DNA of 32,387 bases, from NCBI GenBank assembly GCA_030706635.1, contig JAUZOD010000045.1, positions 1 to 32,387 of the forward strand, in the 5' to 3' direction. The number at the start of each line of letters is the position of its first letter. Within the stretch, counting starts at the first letter, position 1. The stretch comes from Bacteroidota bacterium (GTDB taxonomy: Bacteria; Bacteroidota; Bacteroidia; Chitinophagales; Chitinophagaceae). Made by a program: the position numbers and the translations under genes. Positions 23,877 to 31,084 of the stretch are shown here, one piece after another. The notes beneath the pieces were generated by a model that was given only the letters and a program-made list of their open reading frames with translations, was not told the DNA's origin and ran no database searches.

Positions 23877-24539
23877 ATGTCACAGTTAGAAATAGAGTTG
23901 AAGCAATTAAAAACCGAAGTGGTCAATATGTGGAACCTGGTGCATTCCCAGCTGGTTAAATCCAACATATCGATGGTGAATTTTGATAAGGATCTCGCCC
24001 GGGAGGTGGTATCCCGTGAAAAACGGGTAAATGGTTCCGAATTAAAAATAGACCGGGATTGTGAGAATATTTTTGCCTTACTCACGCCCGTAGCTGTTGA
24101 TCTTCGTTTTGTTCTGGCGGTTTTGAAGATCAATTCAAACCTGGAACGAATCGGAGATATAGCGGAAGGGGTGGCAAAGCACGTATTGAGTGCCGGAAAG
24201 CCATTCAATAATGAATTGCTGAAAGCAACAAGCACGGTGAGCATGTACGACGAAGCCATCAATATTCTGGAAGACAGCCTTTCCGCCTTCGAAAATGAAG
24301 ATACCGCGTTGGCCAGAAGTATATTTCAAAAGGATGAATTTCTGGATAAGATCAATATGAACGCCACGGAATCCATCGTTAAATACCTGGAAAGCCATCC
24401 CGAAGATCTTCAGCAGGCTTTATATAATCTATCCATCATCAGGAAATTGGAAAGGGTAGGTGATCAGGCAAAAAATATTGCCGAAGAAACCATTTTCTAT
24501 GTGGAGGCCAAAGTTCTTAAACATAAGCGTGAAGGTTAG
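23877..24539 (+). CDS. phoU: Phosphate-signalling protein PhoU
   Basis: This 220-residue cytoplasmic protein consists of two three-helix PhoU domains. The metal-binding ExxxD-type patterns occur in each repeat: LTPVAVDLRFVLAVLKINSN with LERIGDIAEGVAKH in the first, and ALYNLSIIRKLERVGDQAKN in the second. PhoU links the activity of the Pst transporter to the PhoR/PhoB signalling pair and limits phosphate uptake. It closes the operon, 35 bases after pstB. PhoR and PhoB are not in this window. Confidence 0.96.
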   Translation: MSQLEIELKQLKTEVVNMWNLVHSQLVKSNISMVNFDKDLAREVVSREKRVNGSELKIDRDCENIFALLTPVAVDLRFVLAVLKINSNLERIGDIAEGVAKHVLSAGKPFNNELLKATSTVSMYDEAINILEDSLSAFENEDTALARSIFQKDEFLDKINMNATESIVKYLESHPEDLQQALYNLSIIRKLERVGDQAKNIAEETIFYVEAKVLKHKREG

Positions 24540-24556
24540 TATGAATTGATACCTGT

Positions 24557-24586
24557 TTGTTAATCGGCCGCCAAGATTTAACTTTG
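24557..24586 (+). promoter_or_regulatory. Perfect Bacteroidota promoter (TTG-N19-TAACTTTG)
   Basis: TTG at 24557-24559 and TAACTTTG at 24579-24586 are separated by exactly 19 bases, an ideal match to the primary sigma factor consensus of Bacteroidota. It serves the outer-membrane protein gene at 24636, whose ATG is about 45 bases after the expected start of transcription. It also marks the end of the pst operon. Confidence 0.85.
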
Positions 24587-24635
24587 TTGCAGGAAAGGGT
24601 TAAATTTCATTTGGAATTTCCTTAAAATCTCCAGT

Positions 24636-25469
24636 ATGAAAAAATTATTCGTTCATGCAATCCCTGTTTTGTTTTGCGCCTGCTCCTTAACTGCGGCACG
24701 TGCCCAGATGGATATGAAGGATGCCCAGATCGAATTTGGGTTTTTTGGCGGCATCAGCATTCCCAATCTTACGGCCAGCGGATCTATGAATAATCCACTG
24801 AATACGGGCTATAGTTCCCGCCTGGGGCCTGACTTCGGATTGGTGCGTGAAATGCACTTCAGCAAGCTCTTTTCCGTAGAGACGAAACTCGAATATTCCT
24901 CTCAGGGTGGTAAGAAAGATGGATTTCAGGCATTTCCGACCCCTGCCTTAGCGGCCTTATATTTTCAGTCACAGGGCATGCAGGCCCCTCCCTATCTGTA
25001 TGCAAACTTCAAAAGTGAGATCCGACTCAACTACCTCAAATTTCCCTTGCTGGCCAAACTGGGTTGGAATCTGGATGATCAGGGCCATTTCAGGTTTTCT
25101 GTAGCCGCGGGCCCTTTCCTCGGCATTCTCCTTTCTGCCCATCAGGTCACCAGCGGCGGCGGTAACGTTTATGCTGATCCGCAGGGTCAGCAGCAATTTC
25201 CGGGAGGACCCCAGTCATTTGACAGCACCGATAACATCAGAAGCCAATTACATAAAGCCAATTTTGGGGCAGACGGAAATATTGGCATTGCTTATATGTT
25301 CGGGAAAGACAAAGTGCAGAAAATATTTCTGGAAGCAGGGGGCAATTATGGATTCATCAATATTCAGAAAGGCTCTGACGACGGTAAAAATAATACCGGT
25401 GCAGCGACCGTTTTGCTGGGATATACCTATAAACTGACGTTCAAGCCTATGCATGGCAAAATGTTTTAG
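24636..25469 (+). CDS. Outer-membrane beta-barrel protein (PorT/OmpW-like)
   Basis: This 277-residue protein has a signal peptide ending near ARAQ. Barrel strands follow: IEFGFFGGISIPNLTASG, FSKLFSVETKLEYSSQGGKK, RLNYLKFPLLAKLGW, HFRFSVAAGPFLGILLS, FGADGNIGIAYMF, KIFLEAGGNYGFINIQKG, ATVLLGYTYKLTF. The phrases LNYLKFPLLAKLG and AGPFLGILL are typical of the small PorT-like barrel family of Bacteroidota. Its role is unknown. It has a perfect promoter and is followed after 25 bases by the DNA glycosylase gene, probably by co-transcription rather than shared function. Confidence 0.85.
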   Translation: MKKLFVHAIPVLFCACSLTAARAQMDMKDAQIEFGFFGGISIPNLTASGSMNNPLNTGYSSRLGPDFGLVREMHFSKLFSVETKLEYSSQGGKKDGFQAFPTPALAALYFQSQGMQAPPYLYANFKSEIRLNYLKFPLLAKLGWNLDDQGHFRFSVAAGPFLGILLSAHQVTSGGGNVYADPQGQQQFPGGPQSFDSTDNIRSQLHKANFGADGNIGIAYMFGKDKVQKIFLEAGGNYGFINIQKGSDDGKNNTGAATVLLGYTYKLTFKPMHGKMF

Positions 25470-25494
25470 AGTCGCAGCAACGGGTTTAACATCC

Positions 25495-26190
25495 ATGAAA
25501 ACATTTGCTGAAAAAGTAATCGCCTTCAACCGTCAGCTGAGCTTTTCCGGGAAACTTCCGCAAGGGATCCGGATCATGAACCCTTTCACAGAGAACATGG
25601 ATATTCATCGGCTCAGTTCACTATTTTATAATAAATATTACAGCGATCAGAAATCCCGTAGCCTGATTTTAGGAATTAATCCGGGCAGATTTGGTGCCGG
25701 AATTACTGGTATTCCTTTTACGGATCCCAAACGGCTGATCGAGAAATGCAATATTCCCTTCGATGGACCTCCGGCTCACGAGCCCTCCTCCGTCTTTATT
25801 TATGAAATGATTGAATCTTTCGGAGGCTCCGATGCCTTTTATGAAAAGTTCTATATTAATTCCGTTTGCCCGCTGGGTTTTACCCAGACAGGTAAAAATG
25901 GGAAAGAAACAAACTATAATTACTACGATAGTAAGGAATTGACCGGGGCTGTTTATCGTTTTATTATTGAGAATATAAAAAAACAGATCGCCCTGGGTAT
26001 TGAAAGGCATACCTGCTTTTGTTTTGGGACGGGGAAAAATGAGAAATTTCTCCGCCAGCTGAATGCGGAAAATGGTTTTTTTAAAGAGATTGTTGCTCTG
26101 GAACACCCGCGGTTTATCATGCAGTATAAATCAAAATCAAAACAGGTCTATCTGGATAAATACCTTTCTGCGTTCAGAAGTGTTCTTTAG
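25495..26190 (+). CDS. SMUG2-type uracil-DNA glycosylase family protein
   Basis: I start at MKTFAEKVIAFNRQL (25495), giving 231 residues; the frame opens earlier at 25453, but that part overlaps the gene before it. The family motif is LILGINPGRFGAGITGIPFT, where the Asn-Pro-Gly segment activates water. It continues DPKRLIEKCNIPFDGPPAHE and FYINSVCPLGFT. The C-terminal motif is ALEHPRFIMQYK, where the His contacts the damaged base in relatives. Such enzymes cut uracil or related damaged bases from DNA and begin base-excision repair in the cytoplasm. The exact base preference cannot be read from sequence. Confidence 0.88.
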   Translation: MKTFAEKVIAFNRQLSFSGKLPQGIRIMNPFTENMDIHRLSSLFYNKYYSDQKSRSLILGINPGRFGAGITGIPFTDPKRLIEKCNIPFDGPPAHEPSSVFIYEMIESFGGSDAFYEKFYINSVCPLGFTQTGKNGKETNYNYYDSKELTGAVYRFIIENIKKQIALGIERHTCFCFGTGKNEKFLRQLNAENGFFKEIVALEHPRFIMQYKSKSKQVYLDKYLSAFRSVL

Positions 26191-26203
26191 CTTGATCAAA
26201 GGG

Positions 26204-26222
26204 AATATTTTCCGGAAATATT
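26204..26222. terminator. Palindrome between convergent genes
   Basis: AATATTTTCC and GGAAATATT form an almost perfect palindrome (one extra T in the left arm), lying between the stop of the glycosylase and the stop of the methyltransferase on the other strand. It may act as a bidirectional terminator, though the stem is AT-rich. Confidence 0.4.
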
Positions 26223-27316
26223 TAAACAAATGGCTGAGCGAACTGCAAACCCGAGAGCCGGGCGCCGTTCATCTCTTTTTGCTGAACCAGTACCTTCAAC
26301 TTTGTTCCCATATCCAGTAAGAGCGTATATAGAACATTTTCCTTTTCTTTAAGGTCTGATCCGGGATTCTCTTCCTCTGTTTTTTTGAGCTGTGCGGCAA
26401 AGCCAAGCCCCTGCAGGAAATGAGCCTGATGAGTAAAGCCGGAGCATGGTAAACCATATTTGCCCCCCCACCGGGCAAGGGCTGAAAAATTAATATGGGT
26501 TGTTATATCCTGTTCCCCGATGTTCAGGTAGGGATTGTTATTCATTTTGTGCCGGTGAAAGCACATCAATGTACCTCCTCTGCGTTTCTCATTGTACAAA
26601 ATGGATGAAGGGTGACCATAATCAATAGTGATTACAAATCCTTTTTTCAGGCTGGCAGCGATATCGCGGATCCAGTCCAGGGCATTCAGATTTACTTCCG
26701 TCCGGAATCCCGGCGGCAATACCACCTGCAGCTCACTAAAATAATTTTTCAATTCTTCCCTGGCTGGTTTAAATGTCTCAAGGAAGCCCTGGCCGTAATC
26801 GACAAATACTTCCATCAGTTCCTGATCCATGACCACCTGATGAACCGGGAAATTATCAATCAGTTCATTTGATATGATGCAACCTGTTAAATCCGGAATA
26901 TCTTCGATCCGCTCATGCCAGCTCACCTTTTCGGAAAGGATCTTTTTTTCCCTTTCCCGCATGGATGCACTTTTTTCGATAATGCAATACCGGAGGTCCT
27001 GGTAGAGTAAATCATTTCTTTTGAGGGATAGCAATATGTCCCGGCAAAGCGTGCCAGGACCCGCTCCGTATTCCACGATAGTGAAAGGCTTTTTATTCAT
27101 GATCTCCCACATCTCTTCCAGCTGTTTGGCGATCATCTGGCCAAACAGGGAAGAAAAATGAGGGCTTGTATAAAAATCACCTGTTTCACCGATTCTGTTT
27201 TTTTCTGAGGTATAATAACCTGCGTTGGGATGGTATAAACACATCTCCATATAATCATGAAAAGACAGGGGACCATCCCGCTGAATCCTTTCAATAATGA
27301 TTTCTTTAAGGGACAT
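26222..27316 (-). CDS. SAM-dependent methyltransferase, MidA/NDUFAF7 family
   Basis: This 364-residue protein carries the family text in order. First comes GPLSFHDYMEMCLYHPNAGY, then IGETGDFYTSPHFSSLFGQM and the SAM-binding VEYGAGPGTLCRDIL. Then follow IISNELIDNFPVHQV, GFVITIDYGHPSSIL and RRGGTLMCFHRHKMN with QDITTHINFSAL. The mitochondrial relative NDUFAF7 dimethylates an Arg in a complex I subunit; the bacterial role is less sure but probably also protein methylation. It follows the YHS lipoprotein by 7 bases on the same strand, so the two are co-transcribed. I see no functional link between them. Confidence 0.93.
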   Translation of the reverse strand: MSLKEIIIERIQRDGPLSFHDYMEMCLYHPNAGYYTSEKNRIGETGDFYTSPHFSSLFGQMIAKQLEEMWEIMNKKPFTIVEYGAGPGTLCRDILLSLKRNDLLYQDLRYCIIEKSASMREREKKILSEKVSWHERIEDIPDLTGCIISNELIDNFPVHQVVMDQELMEVFVDYGQGFLETFKPAREELKNYFSELQVVLPPGFRTEVNLNALDWIRDIAASLKKGFVITIDYGHPSSILYNEKRRGGTLMCFHRHKMNNNPYLNIGEQDITTHINFSALARWGGKYGLPCSGFTHQAHFLQGLGFAAQLKKTEEENPGSDLKEKENVLYTLLLDMGTKLKVLVQQKEMNGARLSGLQFAQPFV

Positions 27317-27323
27317 CCGGTGG

Positions 27324-27659
27324 TTATTTTTTCATCACTGCGCTTTTTGCAAGTTTCTCCGGGTCCTTTATGAACTCGTCCCTGCATTCGTCTGAGCAAA
27401 ATCCATAAACCTTACCTCCGTAATGCAAGGTATCTTCAACAGCCTTCGAAAGTGGCATTCCGCAGGAAGGGTCCCTGATATTATCCACCATGTCCCGTGT
27501 GAATTTTGCTTTGGCTGTATCTGATTTAGCATAAGCCCGCGATTTATAGGCTGCATCCTGCTTTGGCGACGGATTGCAGGAGAGGAGCAGGATCGCAGAC
27601 GCCACAAAAGATGCCGGGAGTATATTTCTTAATATTGATCTCTTTTTTAGTGTATTCAT
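27324..27659 (-). CDS. YHS-domain lipoprotein
   Basis: From MNTLKKRSILRN at 27659 this has 111 residues. An earlier TTG at 27680 lies within the -7 box of the promoter and is rejected. The signal peptide ends in a lipobox LLSC, so the protein is lipid-anchored. The YHS domain is in the C-terminal half: IRDPSCGMPLSKAVEDTLHY, GGKVYGFCSDECRDEF and IKDPEKL. The cysteines of CGM and FCSDEC are in the place where YHS proteins and related P-type ATPases bind a metal, often copper. Its location after the TonB receptor and the Cys-motif protein supports a role in metal handling in the periplasm. It has its own promoter. Confidence 0.88.
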   Translation of the reverse strand: MNTLKKRSILRNILPASFVASAILLLSCNPSPKQDAAYKSRAYAKSDTAKAKFTRDMVDNIRDPSCGMPLSKAVEDTLHYGGKVYGFCSDECRDEFIKDPEKLAKSAVMKK

Positions 27660-27677
27660 TTTAATCGTACTGAATGA

Positions 27678-27685
27678 CAAAATTA
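27678..27685 (-). promoter_or_regulatory. Bacteroidota-type -7 box (TAATTTTG) for the YHS and MidA genes
   Basis: Read on the minus strand, TAATTTTG matches TAnnTTTG exactly. At the expected 19-base distance there is TTT rather than TTG. It lies about 18 bases before the ATG at 27659 and settles that start. Confidence 0.5.
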
Positions 27686-27751
27686 CTTTAATATTCTTTC
27701 CGGGAAATGAACTAAGTTATCCCGGTGAGCTTTTAACGGAATTTTGCCTTA

Positions 27752-30106
27752 TCATTTGTTGAAAAGATATTTGATCGTGAGTCCGCTGTAAAAATTCCGG
27801 GACGGCGATGGATTATAAAATAAGTTGCTTCCACTGGCATCTGCATTGATATTGACCAGTGAAGAATAGTTTGCATTCAGAAGATTCCGGCCGCCGGCAT
27901 ACAGATCTATTCCCACGCGATTGACCTGAATACGGAACCCGATTTTGGAAGCCAGTAAAGTATAGGCGTGCTGATAATAGGTATTTGCGTCATTGATCGG
28001 GGTTCTGCTGATATAGTTCAGCACCGCATTAAAATAGAATCCATATCTTGTTTCGAGGTCCACGCCGGCATTCAGGGAATTGGGTGTTACGCCCGTGACC
28101 TTGTTCCCACTGTAATCTGCAGTTACCGGAACATTATGAACGTAGTCAAAAGATTCTTTGGCATACTTGCTGAATTTATAGTAGTTATAGGTATAATTGA
28201 TCCAGGGTTTCAGCAAACTGATTATTTTATTTGAATCCTGGGAAATGAGATAAAACAGGGAAAGCTCAAGCCCTTTTTCATTCAGTGCCCCGGCGTTCAC
28301 AAAACTTGCCGTACCGTATTGATTATATACGGGAAGTATAGCATTCGTCAGGTTCATCTGGTATATGGAAACATCGAAATTGAATTTGTCTTTCCATAAT
28401 GTTCCCCTGAAACCCAATTCGTAATTGACTCCTTTTTCCGCACCGAGATTTCTGTTAAAAGTGCCGTCTCCGTTAATGGCTTCAAATGCGGTCGGAGGCG
28501 AAAACCCGTTGCCCACGCTGGCATGTACGGCCAGGGTTTTACGAAATGTTTTTACCAGACCAATACGGGGAGTAAAGTCTGACCTGAATTTGATGTCCCC
28601 TGTGTAGTTGTCGTGTGTCGAACTCTGTGGAACGAGGTCGGTAACATCGTAAGACAGGTGATTGTAACTGGTTCCGAGAGACAGTAAAAAATTTTCCGGC
28701 AGATCGAAGGATGCCTGCGCAAAAATGATGCTGGAAAAGGACCGGATAATATTGCTGGATTGCAAAGCGCCCGTCTCCGGCGATGTTCCCGGAATATCAT
28801 TCGCGATGTCAAAGGTATTTCCCAGTTGATTTTCATATTGTAGTTCTGCTCCTGCAGTAAACCGGCTTTTCACACTTCCGAGAACGGGCGTGTAATTGAA
28901 ATAGCTCCGACCCCCGATGCCATCGAAATTCTGCTTTAGATAGCCATTGTAATAAATGCTTTGTCCGTAAGGATGACTCAGTATCTGCGAGCTGCTATAT
29001 ACACTGCTGGTATTGGTCAGCCGGTCGTTAAACCGGTAGGTCTGGGAAACGCCAACGAGGGTATAACTGTATTTTTGCACCCCGGTTTTATTGTCTTTGC
29101 AAAACTGAACGGCTTTCCGCGGAGTCGATACGGCCCAGTTGCTGTCGACGCTGCCGGCTATACCGAAACTTCCTTCCGCGTGATCCAGCAACAGGTAAAC
29201 AGATCTGTTTGGACTCAGCAGAAACTGGGAAGTTATATTTAAAGCATCTTTATTATTCCATTCATTTTCACGGTATCCGTCATAGTGCTGATGAATATAA
29301 CTGGCAGACAAATTGAAGTTATCCGTATTGTTTTTATACATCGTTTGCAGCCGGTAAAGTCCGAACGACCCGGCGGTTGCGTTTAAGGACAGATCATTTT
29401 CATGATATTCGGGTTTGGAGCTTTTAAAGATAATGACGCCGCCATTGCCCGCTCCATACATACTGCCAGAAGGCCCTTTAATGATCTCCATGCTGCCGAT
29501 CTGGGCGGGATCGAAATCCAGTGTGTGTGATGCGGAATTATCCGGAGAAGTCAGCGGAATGTCGTTCCAGTATAATTTTAAATTGCGTACGCCATAGGGA
29601 TCACGCAAGGCGCTTCCCCTGAGGGATATCTTGTAATTGCCTGGCGCAGCTTCTTCCATTTTCACGCCGGGTACGGTATTTAAGACCGGAAGAATACTGA
29701 GGTTGTTACCCCGCTGAATTTCTTTGGACGTTATGATCGCGATGGACCCGGCGGTTTCGAGTAGCTTGCGATTGTTTTCGTATCCCGTAACCGTTACATG
29801 ATTGAGGCTGGCCATGCCGGTTTGCATTTCTATATTCATAAACCCCGTGTTGCTGTTTACATTCAGCTGCTGGCTTTTATAACCGACAAAAGAAATGGTT
29901 AACAAACCCACTGCTCCGGGGGATTTTATCAGGAATTCTCCTGACTTGCCGGAGATCACGGCCGTAGAAGTATTTTTAATTCGAATGCTCGCACCTGCTA
30001 ACGGTTCGCCTGTCTGACCATCAATAATCCTCCCTTTCAGAACTTGTTGTGCAATTATTGGATTGGCTATTAATAATAAAATGATGCTGTATATAAAATT
30101 CTTCAT
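27752..30106 (-). CDS. TonB-dependent outer-membrane receptor with carboxypeptidase-regulatory-like domain
   Basis: This 784-residue protein has a signal peptide ending near IIAQ. Residues about 22-105 form the carboxypeptidase-regulatory-like domain (LKGRIIDGQTGEPLAGASIR). A TonB-box-like HVTVTG follows, then the plug at about 110-225 (NLSILPVLNTVPGVKMEEAA; LRGSALRDPYGVRNLKLYWN; EIIKGPSGSMYGAGNGGVII). The 22-stranded barrel fills the rest, ending FYSGLTIKYLF. The barrel is FecA/ViuA-like in length, as in receptors for iron complexes, other metals or cobalamin. The upstream small Cys-motif protein and downstream YHS lipoprotein favour a metal or metal chelate as substrate. The 306-base leader is unusual and has repeats. 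Confidence 0.95.
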   Translation of the reverse strand: MKNFIYSIILLLIANPIIAQQVLKGRIIDGQTGEPLAGASIRIKNTSTAVISGKSGEFLIKSPGAVGLLTISFVGYKSQQLNVNSNTGFMNIEMQTGMASLNHVTVTGYENNRKLLETAGSIAIITSKEIQRGNNLSILPVLNTVPGVKMEEAAPGNYKISLRGSALRDPYGVRNLKLYWNDIPLTSPDNSASHTLDFDPAQIGSMEIIKGPSGSMYGAGNGGVIIFKSSKPEYHENDLSLNATAGSFGLYRLQTMYKNNTDNFNLSASYIHQHYDGYRENEWNNKDALNITSQFLLSPNRSVYLLLDHAEGSFGIAGSVDSNWAVSTPRKAVQFCKDNKTGVQKYSYTLVGVSQTYRFNDRLTNTSSVYSSSQILSHPYGQSIYYNGYLKQNFDGIGGRSYFNYTPVLGSVKSRFTAGAELQYENQLGNTFDIANDIPGTSPETGALQSSNIIRSFSSIIFAQASFDLPENFLLSLGTSYNHLSYDVTDLVPQSSTHDNYTGDIKFRSDFTPRIGLVKTFRKTLAVHASVGNGFSPPTAFEAINGDGTFNRNLGAEKGVNYELGFRGTLWKDKFNFDVSIYQMNLTNAILPVYNQYGTASFVNAGALNEKGLELSLFYLISQDSNKIISLLKPWINYTYNYYKFSKYAKESFDYVHNVPVTADYSGNKVTGVTPNSLNAGVDLETRYGFYFNAVLNYISRTPINDANTYYQHAYTLLASKIGFRIQVNRVGIDLYAGGRNLLNANYSSLVNINADASGSNLFYNPSPSRNFYSGLTIKYLFNK

Positions 30107-30413
30107 GCTGTCCAGATTTTAATAGGCCCATGCCCTCACCTGTTCAAACATTTCTATTTCAATGTTTTCAATGGTTCAATGAGACAATAAGACTTGTTGA
30201 GATAATGAAATAAGGATTTCTCTTAAGATTGTTGAATTTCCGGAATGGGGACGTTGGTTATACCGGAATAACCGGGTAGCCGTTCAGTTGACCGTCAGCC
30301 TGCATCAGGGGCGTGACACAGCCAGTTTTGATTACAGGAAACGTAACCGTCCAATCCATTTCGGTATAACCATCCTCCGGAGACATTCCCCGGCGGGAAC
30401 AGGAATTTGAGTA
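30107..30413 (-). promoter_or_regulatory. Long structured leader of the TonB receptor gene
   Basis: This 307-base gap contains two kinds of structure. Close to the receptor start, three copies of CATTGAA (complement TTCAATG, at 30157-30164, 30166-30173 and 30174-30181) follow each other every 8 to 9 bases, as activator or repressor half-sites often do. Further up, GGTTATACCG (30256-30265) and CGGTATAACC (30362-30371) are perfect 10-base inverted repeats about 100 bases apart, which could close a large RNA stem. I compared it by eye with cobalamin and TPP riboswitches and found no match. On the minus strand, a 42-codon open frame (30386 to about 30258) has coding-like composition but no known family. 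Confidence 0.4.
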
Positions 30414-30836
30414 CTAAGCCTGCGGAGGCTGAAAAACGGAGATAAAATATTCCTGGGATTTTCTACAGAGATAAGGATGTTCAGCCCTTTCAAATGAAAC
30501 TGGCTGGTGGAAGGTCCAACTTACCAGCTCCTCGGAAAAGAAGTGAACCTCATCCTTTTGCGTGTTGTTTATCGGTTGCTGCTGATCAGTGTCCCTGGCC
30601 AGCTGTTTGTTTAAATAACACTTTCCTTTGCAGCAGGACCCCCGGGTTTCCCGGTTGACGCAAAGGGTTGCTGCAATAAAATCTTTATTGATCTCAAAAT
30701 CAAGAAACACCAACCATTTGCTGAAGGTTTGGAGTCCGATGATCAGCATAAGCAATATAGTGAGTGGAAACTTCAGCACGGAATGCAAATTACATCTATC
30801 TCCAAATAAATCAAGATCTTTCTCTTCATTTTCCAC
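30414..30836 (-). CDS. Small membrane protein with a CCKGKC motif, probably metal-related
   Basis: The frame opens with GTG at 30836 (140 residues), but the true start may be the GTG at 30779, just before the membrane helix LKFPLTILLMLIIGLQTFSK (about residues 21-40). After the helix comes FEINKDFIAATLCVNRE, then SCCKGKCYLNKQLA (Cys59, Cys68, Cys69 and Cys73 in the long form). The C-terminal part is polar with two more Cys or His clusters (WTFHQPVSF; HPYLCRK) and ends SVFQPPQA. I know similar small proteins from other Bacteroidota, where they tend to sit near TonB receptors; none that I recall has a proven function. The cysteine cluster suggests copper or another soft metal in the periplasm. 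It is the first gene of the receptor locus. Confidence 0.7.
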   Translation of the reverse strand: MENEEKDLDLFGDRCNLHSVLKFPLTILLMLIIGLQTFSKWLVFLDFEINKDFIAATLCVNRETRGSCCKGKCYLNKQLARDTDQQQPINNTQKDEVHFFSEELVSWTFHQPVSFERAEHPYLCRKSQEYFISVFQPPQA

Positions 30837-30860
30837 CTTCGTATTGCGGACCAGGACTTG

Positions 30861-30891
30861 TAACCCGGGTTTTACGGATAAATCCGGGTTA
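30861..30891. promoter_or_regulatory. Nested palindrome in the divergent promoter region
   Basis: TAACCCGG (30861-30868) and CCGGGTTA (30884-30891) are perfect 8-base inverted arms. Inside them, CGGAT-AA-ATCCG (30875-30886) is a second perfect palindrome that overlaps the right arm. The site lies 25 bases before the Cys-motif gene start and about 190 bases before the haloperoxidase-like gene. It could be an operator for a dimeric metal or redox regulator, or two alternative RNA folds. Confidence 0.5.
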
Positions 30892-31084
30892 GATATCTTT
30901 TGGGGGTATTCTAAATGAATAATTATTTACCTTCGGAATTCTAATTCTTCGCTTATTTACTATTGATATCGGGTCAAACGGAAATTTTGTTTTCGTAGTG
31001 AAAAGGACATACCATGCGGGATTGATTTTTCAATTACTGATTAGTAAAAGGCAAACTCACCTTGTTCATAAATCAAACAGTACG

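Noticed and set aside
30107-30413. Cobalamin or TPP riboswitch upstream of the TonB receptor
   Set aside because: A CCTGATGCAGG segment recalled TPP-type elements, but the other conserved parts of both riboswitches are missing.
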